Made by a program: the position numbers and the translations under genes
Assembly (NCBI GenBank): GCA_034416335.1
Contig: DAOULV010000007.1
Location: forward strand, 1 to 64,000
DNA: 64,000 bases
DNA from: MGML01 sp034416335
GTDB taxonomy: Bacteria; Chloroflexota; Dehalococcoidia; Dehalococcoidales; UBA2162
Direction of reading: 5' to 3'
Shown: positions 32,465-40,928 of the stretch, in pieces
Layout of the letters: each line of letters opens with the position of its first letter
Position numbering within the stretch: position 1 is the stretch's first letter
Notes under the pieces: generated by a model
What the model saw: the letters and a program-made list of their open reading frames with translations, nothing else
What the model was told of the DNA's origin: nothing
Database searches by the model: none

Positions 32465-34564
32465 CTATATAATATGCCCGGTCTGTAATCCGTCTCTGAC
32501 TGCATCTACTATCAGTCCCGGTTCTCTGCAGTCTCCGACGGCATACACTTCCGGCACTATACCCTGAAGTTTTTCAGCCAACTCCGTGTTTGGAGTAAGG
32601 GGAAGGGTGGTTACTATGGTATCGGCTTCAATGGTTTGTTTGTTGCCCTCGCTGTCGGTCAGAGTCAGTCCTTTATTGGTAATTTCCTCATATTTTACCC
32701 CTGTCAGCATTTTTACGCCCTTCTGCTCAAACCACATCAGGAGCTGCTGTCTGAGGTGCATTATCATTCCTGCCCCGATGAATTCTCCGGTATCAACGAT
32801 TGTGACCTGCCTGCCTCGTTTTACCAGGAATTCCGCCAGTTCGGCACCCTGGATTTCGCCACCGATGATAATAACGCGTTTCCCTATCGGAAGAACGAGT
32901 TTTGTCAGTGATCTCAGCATTTCAGGGCCAAGGAATCTCAGGTAAGTTTTCAGTTTTTTATGCAGTTCACCGCCTTTAACTACCTTCCGATTGCCGATGC
33001 CGGGTATGTCGGGTACGGCAGGGAGCCCTCCCGTCGCTATGATTACGGCATCCGGTTTCAGTCTTTCTATCATAGCGGTATCTACTTTTTTGCCTAAGTG
33101 GATTTCTACCCCTGATTCCTTTAATTGATTTTCATAATAGCGGATGAAGTCCGGGAGCGGTTCTATTTCAGTACCTTTTACCAGCGCCGCCATCGGAATG
33201 AGACCTCCCAGCCTGTGCTGGCTGTCATAAAGGCTTACGGTATGGCCTTTAGTTGCTGCAACCCTGGCTGCTTCCATTCCCGACGGTCCGCCGCCGATAA
33301 CGACGATCCTTTTTCTCTTTTCCGGTAGTGTATGTTTCCACAGGTCTTCGGTCCCCAGCGCGCCGTTTATACGGCATCGCTTGGTACCACCGGCATCGAT
33401 ACAGGTATCGCAGGCGGTACATATAGCGATATCGCGCGTTCTTCCCGAAGCTACCTTGTTCGGCAGTTCGGGGTCCGCCAGGAGTCGCCTGGTCATCACG
33501 ATGAAATCGGCTTCACCGTTTCTCAGAGCCTGTTCACCGAGTTCGGGACCCATCCTGCCGACGACCATAAGCGGTATGTTCAGTACTTTCTTCAGTCCTG
33601 CCGATAATTTCAGGTTGGCTCCTTTCCCCCAGTAGCTGCGGTTATATTCGGGGGGAAATTCTTCAAGCGGTACCGGTGGTTCAGGATAAAAAATAGCCTC
33701 GGTAAGGAATGAGGAAGTATGCCGTCCGAGCCAGTGCGACCTCACCTGTATTGCATCGGCTCCGGCATCCTCGAGTATTTTGGCGATTTTCCGGCTGTAA
33801 TCAGGTGTTATACACGAGTTATTGTCGATACCCATTACCTGACCGATTTCTATACCGTTGATAGTAATCGATACCGGGAAATCGTCTCCCAGACGTTTTT
33901 TTATTTCCTTGATAATCTGCACCAGGAAACGGGCCCTGTTTTCCGGGCTTCCCCCGTATTCGTCGGTACGCCGGTTCCAGAACGGGGAGATAAAATTATG
34001 CAGCAGGTGGCTGCTTCCGGCATTAATATCGATGCCGTCGAATCCCGCTATTTCCGCTCTTACCGCCGCGCTGGCGAACTTGTCGACGATTTCCTCTATC
34101 TCTGCCACGGATAATTCTCTGGGCGATTCGTTGTGAAAATCGAGCGGTGATTCGAGTTTTGTAGGTGAAGAGCCGATAGGTGGGCCGGGTATTATAGGAG
34201 AAGGTCCCCACATCGACTGCCAGGGACCGTCATGGTTCATCTGCATAAAGGTCGGACATCCGTGCTTGTGAATCACCTCGACAAGTCTGCTCAGACCGGG
34301 TATATATTTATCGTCGTCGATGCGGTATCGCCGGTTCCAGCGTCTGCCGTACGGAAAGTCGATGGTAGGCGATTCAACCACCAGTAATCCTACACCACCT
34401 CTGGCAAGAGCCTCATAGAACGCCATCATGTTCGCGGGGATATCCAGTTCATCCTCATGCCAGTAAAGCATTGCGGCACCGGATTTTATCATCCTGTTCC
34501 TGGTTCTGACACTGCCGATATATCCAGGTTCCAGCAGTCTTTTGTAATCTCTGTTGGACGCCAT
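32465..34564 (-). CDS. OYE-type NADH:flavin oxidoreductase / 2,4-dienoyl-CoA reductase-like
   Basis: The 699-residue protein has an FMN TIM-barrel (about 1-370; MQMNHDGPW, NFISPFWNRRTDEYGGSPENRARF), an Fe-S cluster motif CTACDTCIDAGGTKRC (about 378-393), and C-terminal FAD (VVIGGGPSGMEAARV) and NAD(P) (IIIGGEIQGAELAEF) domains. This is the architecture of 2,4-dienoyl-CoA reductase and related enoate reductases. Start ATG at 34564 has AAGG 9 bases upstream and is preferred over a GTG two codons earlier. Confidence 0.92.
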   Translation of the reverse strand: MASNRDYKRLLEPGYIGSVRTRNRMIKSGAAMLYWHEDELDIPANMMAFYEALARGGVGLLVVESPTIDFPYGRRWNRRYRIDDDKYIPGLSRLVEVIHKHGCPTFMQMNHDGPWQSMWGPSPIIPGPPIGSSPTKLESPLDFHNESPRELSVAEIEEIVDKFASAAVRAEIAGFDGIDINAGSSHLLHNFISPFWNRRTDEYGGSPENRARFLVQIIKEIKKRLGDDFPVSITINGIEIGQVMGIDNNSCITPDYSRKIAKILEDAGADAIQVRSHWLGRHTSSFLTEAIFYPEPPVPLEEFPPEYNRSYWGKGANLKLSAGLKKVLNIPLMVVGRMGPELGEQALRNGEADFIVMTRRLLADPELPNKVASGRTRDIAICTACDTCIDAGGTKRCRINGALGTEDLWKHTLPEKRKRIVVIGGGPSGMEAARVAATKGHTVSLYDSQHRLGGLIPMAALVKGTEIEPLPDFIRYYENQLKESGVEIHLGKKVDTAMIERLKPDAVIIATGGLPAVPDIPGIGNRKVVKGGELHKKLKTYLRFLGPEMLRSLTKLVLPIGKRVIIIGGEIQGAELAEFLVKRGRQVTIVDTGEFIGAGMIMHLRQQLLMWFEQKGVKMLTGVKYEEITNKGLTLTDSEGNKQTIEADTIVTTLPLTPNTELAEKLQGIVPEVYAVGDCREPGLIVDAVRDGLQTGHII

Positions 34565-34659
34565 AAACACTTACCTTTCCAGCCTGTATGACTACCTGTT
34601 ATTGAAAGACATTCCTGTTAAGATATGACCTTATAAAGCCGTCGTGTAATTACCGATGT

Positions 34660-35121
34660 TCAGCGTTTTCCTGCAAACAGATCGTTTACATCCAGAGTAC
34701 CGACCGGCATCGCTTCCCAGAAAAACTGTATTTTCTTTATCTTAATATTATTCTCCTCATCCAGTATAAGCTGGTACCATGGGAGATAGCTTTTCTTGAG
34801 TAATACTTCATTCGTCTTGCTGTCGAAGACCTGCACTCTGAGAAGGACGACCACAACGCCCCGTCTGTCGTCGATAACGACGTCTTCGGGTTCGAATGTC
34901 TCATAGCTGGAAGGATGGCCTGCCAGAATTTTATAGAAATCTTCGCGATTGTCCACTCCTCTGTCCGGTCCTCCGATGGAAGCAGCATAAGGTATGAATA
35001 CCATATCCGGAGCGAAGAACCTGTCCATTCGGTGGACGGTATCCGGATTTTGAGCATACCTGTTATAGGTATCGAAATATTCTTTTATCCATTCCTGGAT
35101 GGTTTCGTACGTCAGTTCCAT
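34660..35121 (-). CDS. SnoaL-like/NTF2-fold protein
   Basis: The 153-residue protein has the NTF2-like pattern, with an N-terminal helix (IQEWIKEYFDTYNRYAQ), FAPDMVFIPY and an ending LILDEENNIKIKKIQFFW. Such folds act as isomerases, cyclases or hydratases, or simply bind small ligands. It is a tandem paralogue of the next gene upstream. The ATG at 35121 is preferred over a GTG three codons earlier since AGGTGG lies just before it. Confidence 0.72.
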   Translation of the reverse strand: MELTYETIQEWIKEYFDTYNRYAQNPDTVHRMDRFFAPDMVFIPYAASIGGPDRGVDNREDFYKILAGHPSSYETFEPEDVVIDDRRGVVVVLLRVQVFDSKTNEVLLKKSYLPWYQLILDEENNIKIKKIQFFWEAMPVGTLDVNDLFAGKR

Positions 35122-35166
35122 TTTCTCCACCTGAGTCTCGTATATTTCTGCTGTCTATTATGCAGC

Positions 35167-35628
35167 CTAGCTATCCGGGCCAAATAGTTCGTAAAACTCT
35201 TTTTGCCCTTCCGGAAGTGTTTCCCAGAAGAAAAGTATCTTTTTTATCTTTATGTTCTCGTTTTCATCGAGAGCTAACTGGTAATGCGCCAGGGCACTCT
35301 TTTTGATTGCTATTTCTTTCCTTTTTGCATCAACCACTTCCATCCTGAAGAGAGCTACGAATACTCCTCTTCTTTCGTCGATGGTAATATCGTCCGGAAT
35401 CAGCCTTTCGTACCATGCCGGGTGTGACTTTGCCGTCCTGACAAATTCCTCGGCGCTCTGGAACCCTCCTTCCGGTCCCCCGATACCGGCTATATAAGGG
35501 ATAAACCTTAAATCCGGTGCGAAGTATTTATGCATCATATCCGCCGTTTCCGGTTTCTGTCCGTAAGTACTGTAGGTATCGAAGTATTCCTTAATAAATG
35601 CCTGGATATTTTCATAAGATAATTCCAC
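35167..35628 (-). CDS. SnoaL-like/NTF2-fold protein, first gene of the minus-strand cluster
   Basis: The 153-residue protein is clearly related to the one at 34660 (IKEYFDTYSTYGQKPET, FAPDLRFIPYIAGIGGPEGG, DENENIKIKKILFFWE). AAGGAGGA precedes the ATG. A candidate promoter lies upstream at 35677-35705, which makes this the likely 5' end of the cluster that runs to 21886. Two adjacent copies suggest a heterodimer or two related substrates. Confidence 0.75.
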   Translation of the reverse strand: MELSYENIQAFIKEYFDTYSTYGQKPETADMMHKYFAPDLRFIPYIAGIGGPEGGFQSAEEFVRTAKSHPAWYERLIPDDITIDERRGVFVALFRMEVVDAKRKEIAIKKSALAHYQLALDENENIKIKKILFFWETLPEGQKEFYELFGPDS

Positions 35629-35676
35629 TGTTGTTCCTCCTTAATTTAATGGAATCCCGGAATTCGGTTCAGCCAA

Positions 35677-35705
35677 AATTTACATATTATTACTCAAAGT
35701 GTCAA
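35677..35705 (-). promoter_or_regulatory. Putative promoter of the minus-strand cluster
   Basis: Minus strand TTGACA (35705-35700), a 17-base spacer and TAAATT (35682-35677, 4/6), about 50 bases before the first SnoaL-like gene. Confidence 0.5.
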
Positions 35706-35773
35706 TCCTTTGTTTCCGGAGTGATAATTATCTTAAATGATTCTCGAGGTTATTACAAAGTTTTATTTGTTAA

Positions 35774-35802
35774 TTGACAAAAAGTATGAAGAGAAATATA
35801 TT
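35774..35802 (+). promoter_or_regulatory. Sigma-70 promoter of the plus-strand SDR gene
   Basis: A perfect TTGACA (35774-35779), a 17-base spacer and TATATT (35797-35802, 5/6). The ATG lies at 35837. It is arranged divergently from the minus-strand promoter at 35677-35705. Confidence 0.7.
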
Positions 35803-35836
35803 AGCCGGGAACGACATATGATTGGAGTAAATCAAG

Positions 35837-36613
35837 ATGGATAAGGATTTCATCGGGAAAGTGGCTCTCGTAACGGGCGGCGCTTCCGGAATTGGTAAAG
35901 TAACCGCCATGATGTTCGCTCAGAGGGGTGCGAAGGTCGCAGTATCTACCGACTCCAATATTAAGGGTGGCGAAGAGACGGTGGACGCCATCAGGAAAGC
36001 CGGTGGTGAGGGGATGTTTATCAAATGCGATGTCACCAGTGCCGCTGATGTGGAAAGAATGGTTGATAAAATCGTTGAAACTTATGGTTCTCTGGACTAC
36101 GCTTTTAATAATGCCGGGGTAGGTCCCGATGGTAAACGTCTGCCGGTCGTCGATATAGCCGACTGCTCCGAAGAAATCTGGAATAAGACAATTGGCGTGA
36201 ATCTAACAGGCGTATTTCTCTGCATGAAGTACGAGATTAGGCAGATGCGGAAACAAGGGCATGGAGCTATCGTTAATACATCGTCTGCCGGAGCCTTCAA
36301 ACCGGTTGCCGGATTTGCCGCATATGATGCCAGTAAAACGGGTCTGCACGGGCTCAGTAAAGCCGCAGCACTGGAGTGCGCGCCTTATAATATCAGGGTT
36401 AACGTTATCTGTCCCGGACCTACCGAGCGGACTCAATTATTCGAGAACCTGACAGGTTCCAATCCGGCAATGAGGGATGGAATGAAGAACGGCATCCCTT
36501 TGAAACGTGTCGCAACACCGGAAGATATGGGAGAAGCCGTACTCTGGCTGTGCTCGGATGCAGCTTCATTTATAACGGGTCATATAATGCCGGTAGACGG
36601 AGGAATGACTTAA
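35837..36613 (+). CDS. Short-chain dehydrogenase/reductase
   Basis: The 258-residue SDR has TGGASGIGK, CDVTSAADV, NNAGVG, Ser in VNTSSAGA, Tyr-x3-Lys in AAYDASKTG and the FITGHIMPVDGG end of the classical family. Substrate unknown, but its position back to back with the cluster and before the aldehyde:ferredoxin oxidoreductase suggests a matching alcohol/ketone step. It has a strong promoter of its own. Confidence 0.92.
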   Translation: MDKDFIGKVALVTGGASGIGKVTAMMFAQRGAKVAVSTDSNIKGGEETVDAIRKAGGEGMFIKCDVTSAADVERMVDKIVETYGSLDYAFNNAGVGPDGKRLPVVDIADCSEEIWNKTIGVNLTGVFLCMKYEIRQMRKQGHGAIVNTSSAGAFKPVAGFAAYDASKTGLHGLSKAAALECAPYNIRVNVICPGPTERTQLFENLTGSNPAMRDGMKNGIPLKRVATPEDMGEAVLWLCSDAASFITGHIMPVDGGMT

Positions 36614-36769
36614 AAAATAGTACGGATTATACCTTCTCGTATTGGTTTAGTACGAATATTTATGTTATTATAGCGCCACTTACCGGTACCTGATTCATCA
36701 GTTTATTCAACCTAAGATCGTCGATGTCGTTATGTGTCAAAAGACCTTCAGATAAGAGAGGAGGAGAAA

Positions 36770-38617
36770 ATGACTGCAAAACCTGTCGGCGGATACGTCG
36801 GAAAGCTGCTTCGGGTCGACCTCAGTAAACGGACAACGAGTGAGGAAACGGTCGATGCCGATACGCTACGGAAATGCCTTGGCGGCAACGGACTCGGGGC
36901 GAAATATCTTTATGATGAAGTACCTCCGGGAGTAGAGTGGTCCGACCCTGAAAACAGGCTGCTTTTCTTTGCGGGCCCGATGGGAGGTACCAGGGTCAGC
37001 GGTTCGGGCACTTTCTCGGTAATCAGTAAGGGACCTATGACCAATATGGCGGGAGCTTCCCAGGCAAACGGATATTTCGGAGCTTATCTGAAATTTGCGG
37101 GATACGACGGTATCATTTTCCAGGGTAAAGCAGATAAATGGGTATACCTGCACGTTCACGATGGTAAAGCAGAACTCCGAGCTGCAGAACATCTCGTTGG
37201 CAAGGATACCTGGGAAACGGAAGACGCCATCAAGGAAGGAATAAACGGGCAGAGCAGTGTTTACTGCATCGGTCCGGCAGGTGAAAACCTCATTCGCTTC
37301 GCCGCGGTAGCCGGAGACCACGGCCATGTTGCTGGTCATAACGGTCTGGGTGCCGTAATGGGCTCGAAAAAGCTCAAAGCCGTGGTAGCGGAACGCGGAA
37401 AAGGGAGTGTACCGGTAGCCGAACCGGAGCGATTGCCCGAACTGGCTAAAAATCTCGTCGAAAATGCAATGGAGATGGATTCTACACTGTCGGAATGGGG
37501 AACGGCTTTCATTTTCCCGAGGATTATCAGGGGCGGCGCGTTACCGGTGAAAAATTATACTACTAGCATCTTCCCCGAGGCAGAAAAATTCGGCGGCGAA
37601 TGGCTGAGGACTCATTTTAAGGCTACTCCGACAACCTGCTGGGCCTGCCGTGTCGCCCATTGCAGAGAGACCGAGGTAACCGAAGGACCCTATACCGGAT
37701 TCGTCGGAGATGAACCTGAATACGAAGGACTTGCTGCCATGGCTTCGGTAATAGGCCAGACCGACCCAGGTGCTGCGGTAATGCTGGGCAATATGGTCGA
37801 CAGGCTTGGTTTCGATATTAACGAATCGGGGTATCTTATCGGCTGGATAATGGAATGTTACGAGAAGGGATACCTGAAGAAGGATGACCTGGACGGAATA
37901 GAGATGGACTGGGGAGATGCTGAAGCTACCCTGGCAATGCTCAAGAAAATAGCCACCCGCGACGGATGCGGCGACCTTTTTGCCGAAGGTGTAAAACGCG
38001 CCTCCGAGAAAATCGGTGGAGAAGCAGCCGATTGTGCCATCTATACCAATAAGGGGGCTTCGCCGCGCGGTCACGACCACCGAGCACGCTGGTCGGAGCT
38101 TATCGATACCTGCCTGTCAAACACGGGTACGGTGGAATTGAGCGGAGGTTTTCCTCATCCCGAACAGATAGGCGTTGAAATGTCTAAAGACCCGTTCGAC
38201 GCGATAGCGGTCTCGACCCAGAACGCCCGGATGAACGGGAGACGCCAATTCGAAGACTCATTGGGCATCTGTTTTATGGGTGCTCAGGATTTACAGGGAC
38301 TTGTGGACTGTCTGAACGCGATAACCGGCTGGGATATGGATATATGGGAGGCGCTGGATGCTGGTTTCCGTACCATAAACCGGCTTCGCGTTTTCAACTT
38401 TCGGCACGGTCTCACCAAAGAGATAGAATCTCCGTCCGTTCGCTACGGCTCGGCCCCGGTCGACGGTCCGGCGGAAGGTAAAACTATCATGCCTTACTGG
38501 GACGATTTAAGAAGTAATTATTATGAGAAAATGGGCTGGGACCCGGAAACGGGGAAACCATTATTGGAAACCCTGGAGCGTTACGGACTGGGTGAATTAT
38601 TTAACGACCTGAAGTAA
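36770..38617 (+). CDS. Aldehyde:ferredoxin oxidoreductase family (tungsten/molybdopterin)
   Basis: The 615-residue protein has the AOR pattern: GGYVGKLLRVDLSKR start, GGNGLGAKYL, FAGPMGGTRVSGSGTFSV, AGYDGIIFQGKAD, GHNGLGAVMGSKKLKAVV, and a Cys motif CWACRVAHC for a [4Fe-4S] cluster with a further Cys near DSLGICFMGAQ. Family members hold W or Mo on a bispterin cofactor and oxidise aldehydes to acids with ferredoxin (or act in reverse). The ATG at 36770 follows GAGGAGGAG; a GTG 12 codons earlier is less likely. No ferredoxin gene adjoins it. Confidence 0.92.
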   Translation: MTAKPVGGYVGKLLRVDLSKRTTSEETVDADTLRKCLGGNGLGAKYLYDEVPPGVEWSDPENRLLFFAGPMGGTRVSGSGTFSVISKGPMTNMAGASQANGYFGAYLKFAGYDGIIFQGKADKWVYLHVHDGKAELRAAEHLVGKDTWETEDAIKEGINGQSSVYCIGPAGENLIRFAAVAGDHGHVAGHNGLGAVMGSKKLKAVVAERGKGSVPVAEPERLPELAKNLVENAMEMDSTLSEWGTAFIFPRIIRGGALPVKNYTTSIFPEAEKFGGEWLRTHFKATPTTCWACRVAHCRETEVTEGPYTGFVGDEPEYEGLAAMASVIGQTDPGAAVMLGNMVDRLGFDINESGYLIGWIMECYEKGYLKKDDLDGIEMDWGDAEATLAMLKKIATRDGCGDLFAEGVKRASEKIGGEAADCAIYTNKGASPRGHDHRARWSELIDTCLSNTGTVELSGGFPHPEQIGVEMSKDPFDAIAVSTQNARMNGRRQFEDSLGICFMGAQDLQGLVDCLNAITGWDMDIWEALDAGFRTINRLRVFNFRHGLTKEIESPSVRYGSAPVDGPAEGKTIMPYWDDLRSNYYEKMGWDPETGKPLLETLERYGLGELFNDLK

Positions 38618-38664
38618 TAAATACCATTAACTTGACATAATACAGTAATTAAGGGAGAACCAAA

Positions 38665-39516
38665 ATGAAGAGTCTTGATGGTAAGGTTGCTCTGGTAACC
38701 GGAGCAGGAAGCATCAGGGGAATGGGGCGTGCCGTTGCCAAGCGGCTGGCCAATGAAGGTGCCGATGTTTCTATCGTCGACCAGGTAATGGCACCGAAGA
38801 GCATCTGGCCGGGTGAGGAAAACTGGGGAGGATTGCCTGAGGTTGTGAAGGAGATAGAAGCGCTGGGTCAGCAGGGTCTGGCCATAGTGGGAGATATCAG
38901 TAACAGTAAGGATATTGATAACGTAGTCAGTAAAACGCTTGAGAAGTTCGGTAAAATAGATATCCTGGCGCACTGTGCTGCTATCCGTGGACCGGTAGGT
39001 CCGCACATAGTCGAGCTTGATGAAGCGGTCTGGAGGAAGGTTATCAATGTTAACCTGACCGGCAGCTTCCTGATATGCAAGGCTGTAGCGAAGACAATGA
39101 TACCCGATCCCGAGGGAAAGAAGATAGTGATAATCGCCTCGGTTGCCGGGACGTTCGGCGCTCCGGGCAGCAGCAGCTACTGTGCATCGAAATACGGCAC
39201 GATAGGTCTGGCAAAGACCCTGGCTCTGGAGCTGGCCCAGTATAAGATTAACGTTAATGCCATTAATCCGGATACGATAAGTACCAACCTGGTCGATGAA
39301 AGAATGGTTGCTGCTGCTGAAAGAGAAGGTATTTCAATCCAGGAGTTCCTGAAAAGGAGAGCTGAGTCACCACCTCCTCCGGGAGTCGGGCCGAATATTC
39401 CCCTGGGAAGACACGGCGATCCGGGTGAAGTTGCCGACCTGGTTTATTTCCTGGTCTCGGAGCAGTCCAGCTATATTACCGGGCAGACGATAAATATCGA
39501 TGGCGGCGCTCATTAA
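38665..39516 (+). CDS. Short-chain dehydrogenase with mycofactocin-SDR-like insertion
   Basis: The 283-residue SDR has TGAGSIRGMGRA, Ser in IIASVAG, Tyr-x3-Lys in SSYCASKYG and an ITGQTINIDGG end. Residues about 42-56 (MAPKSIWPGEENWGG) form an insertion after the second Rossmann strand. Mycofactocin-dependent SDRs have an insertion at the same place which traps NAD. The following gene is a paralogue with the same insertion. No mycofactocin gene is seen in this window. Confidence 0.88.
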   Translation: MKSLDGKVALVTGAGSIRGMGRAVAKRLANEGADVSIVDQVMAPKSIWPGEENWGGLPEVVKEIEALGQQGLAIVGDISNSKDIDNVVSKTLEKFGKIDILAHCAAIRGPVGPHIVELDEAVWRKVINVNLTGSFLICKAVAKTMIPDPEGKKIVIIASVAGTFGAPGSSSYCASKYGTIGLAKTLALELAQYKINVNAINPDTISTNLVDERMVAAAEREGISIQEFLKRRAESPPPPGVGPNIPLGRHGDPGEVADLVYFLVSEQSSYITGQTINIDGGAH

Positions 39517-39533
39517 GTTACAGGAGAAGATAA

Positions 39534-40388
39534 ATGGATATTCTGAAGGGTAAGACCTGTCTTATTACCGGAGCCGGCAGTATAAGAGGTATGGGACGTG
39601 CCATCTCGGTGCGGTTCGGCAGTGAAGGCGCGAACGTGGTATCGGCAGACCGGGAGATGGCGCCGAAGAGCATCTGGCCGGGCGAGGAAGACTGGCGCGG
39701 CCTGGAAGCGGTGGTTGAAGAAGTGGAGACAGCCGGAGGAAAGGGTCTGGCGGTGGTCGCTGATATCAGTAAAAGCGAGGACGTCGACAACATGGTGAAG
39801 CAGGCCGTCGACAAATTCGGTACCATAGATATCTTCGTGCAGTGCGTGGGTATTCGCGGTCCGATGGGGACGCCGATTGTCGACCTCGAAGAAGAGACTT
39901 TCAGGAGGTTGATAGACATCAACCTTACCGGGCCGTTTCTTTGCGCCAAGGCCGTATCGAAGGTAATGATTCCGGAACCGGAAGGAAAGAAGATGATATT
40001 CATTTCCTCCCTGGCGGGTTCGCGGGGGTACGTGGGCAGCGCCGGATACTGCGCTTCGAAACACGGCGTGATAGGACTGGCCAAGACCCTGGCGCTGGAA
40101 CTGGCACAGTACAAAATTAACGTCAATATCATCAGTCCAGGAGCGTTCGATACCAACCTCCGAGATGAGTCCATCGCAGAAAGAGCAAGGTCACAGGGAA
40201 TGACTGTTGCCGAAATGCTCAAAAAGCATGCAGAAGCCGGACCTCCGAAAGGCGGCGGTGGTCCCCAGATACCGCTGGGCAGAATGGGTACTCCGCAGGA
40301 TATCGCCGACCTGGTGATGTTCCTGGTGACGGACAAGTCCGGCTATATAACGGGGCAGGAAGTCAGGATAGACGGGGGAGCTGAGTAA
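39534..40388 (+). CDS. Short-chain dehydrogenase with mycofactocin-SDR-like insertion, tandem paralogue
   Basis: The 284-residue SDR is a close relative of the gene before it: the same TGAGSIRGMGRA loop and the same insertion MAPKSIWPGEEDWRG (about 42-56), Ser in IFISSLAG, Tyr-x3-Lys in AGYCASKHG. The gap is 17 bases with AGGAGA, so the two are co-transcribed. They may be subunits of one enzyme or act on successive substrates. Confidence 0.88.
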   Translation: MDILKGKTCLITGAGSIRGMGRAISVRFGSEGANVVSADREMAPKSIWPGEEDWRGLEAVVEEVETAGGKGLAVVADISKSEDVDNMVKQAVDKFGTIDIFVQCVGIRGPMGTPIVDLEEETFRRLIDINLTGPFLCAKAVSKVMIPEPEGKKMIFISSLAGSRGYVGSAGYCASKHGVIGLAKTLALELAQYKINVNIISPGAFDTNLRDESIAERARSQGMTVAEMLKKHAEAGPPKGGGGPQIPLGRMGTPQDIADLVMFLVTDKSGYITGQEVRIDGGAE

Positions 40389-40424
40389 AGAGAATATCTT
40401 GTTTTGATGAGATAAAATAAATGA

Positions 40425-40430
40425 TATAAT
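40425..40430 (+). promoter_or_regulatory. -10 element of the hicBA promoter
   Basis: A perfect TATAAT (40425-40430), 18 bases before the hicB ATG. The -35 is weak (TTGATG at 40404, 15-base spacing). Confidence 0.4.
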
Positions 40431-40448
40431 TGTTGTAAGGTAAATATC

Positions 40449-40667
40449 ATGGTAAAGAGTTTTACTGCCAAATACACAAAAATATCCAGCGGATATATGG
40501 GACAGGTTGTCGAGTGGCCAGAAGTGATAACTGAGGGTAAGGATATCGACGAATGCCGTGAGTTACTGAGAGATGCTCTTCTGGAGATGATTGAAGCCTA
40601 TAAGCAGCAGGGCAGGGAGATTCCACCAAGCAGCGACCTTCTCGAACAGGTGCTTGTAGAGGTCTGA
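40449..40667 (+). CDS. hicB: HicB-type antitoxin
   Basis: The 72-residue protein has the HicB partial RNase H fold pattern: an N-terminal YTKISSGYMGQVVEWPEVITEG strand pair and helix DECRELLRDALLEMIEAY. There is no C-terminal DNA-binding domain, so it should neutralise the toxin by direct binding, and autoregulation may be weak. The toxin gene follows with a one-base gap. The order is antitoxin first. Confidence 0.85.
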   Translation: MVKSFTAKYTKISSGYMGQVVEWPEVITEGKDIDECRELLRDALLEMIEAYKQQGREIPPSSDLLEQVLVEV

Positions 40668-40668
40668 G

Positions 40669-40857
40669 ATGTCGGTTAAACGCCGTGACCTTATCAGGTA
40701 TTTCGAAGAAAACGGCTATTATCTTCTACGCAATGGACGGAAGCATTCAATTTATACAAATAACGTAAAGACAATTCCTGTAAAGAGACATCGAACACTG
40801 GACCGAATAACAGCAAACGAGTTATGCAAGCAAGCTGGTCTTAAACCTAAATTTTAA
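40669..40857 (+). CDS. hicA: HicA-type mRNA interferase toxin
   Basis: The 62-residue protein has the HicA double-stranded-RNA-binding-like fold: RDLIRYFEENGYYLLRNGRKHSIYTN with the catalytic His in GRKHSIY, IPVKRHRTLDRITANELCKQAG. It should cleave mRNA when HicB is lost. The pair sits alone between two catabolic modules, which is common for mobile toxin-antitoxin pairs. The ATG comes one base after the hicB stop. Confidence 0.88.
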   Translation: MSVKRRDLIRYFEENGYYLLRNGRKHSIYTNNVKTIPVKRHRTLDRITANELCKQAGLKPKF

Positions 40858-40876
40858 TTTATTAATTAAACCAATT

Positions 40877-40912
40877 AAAAATGGCTGTGAATTTTTCACA
40901 GCCATTTTTTCT
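40877..40912. terminator. Bidirectional rho-independent terminator
   Basis: AAAAATGGCTGTGAA (40877-40891), loop TTT, TTCACAGCCATTTTT (40895-40909). A T run follows on each strand. It separates hicA from the convergent minus-strand unit. Confidence 0.9.
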
Positions 40913-40928
40913 ATTTCATCGGAAATTA

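Noticed and set aside
38632..38637. TTGACA as promoter before the insertion SDR
   Set aside because: No -10 sequence lies at a useful distance, and the ribosome binding site would overlap the expected place.
39518..40336. 272-codon open frame on the minus strand
   Set aside because: It is antisense to a clear SDR with intact motifs and has no ribosome binding site or recognisable protein pattern.
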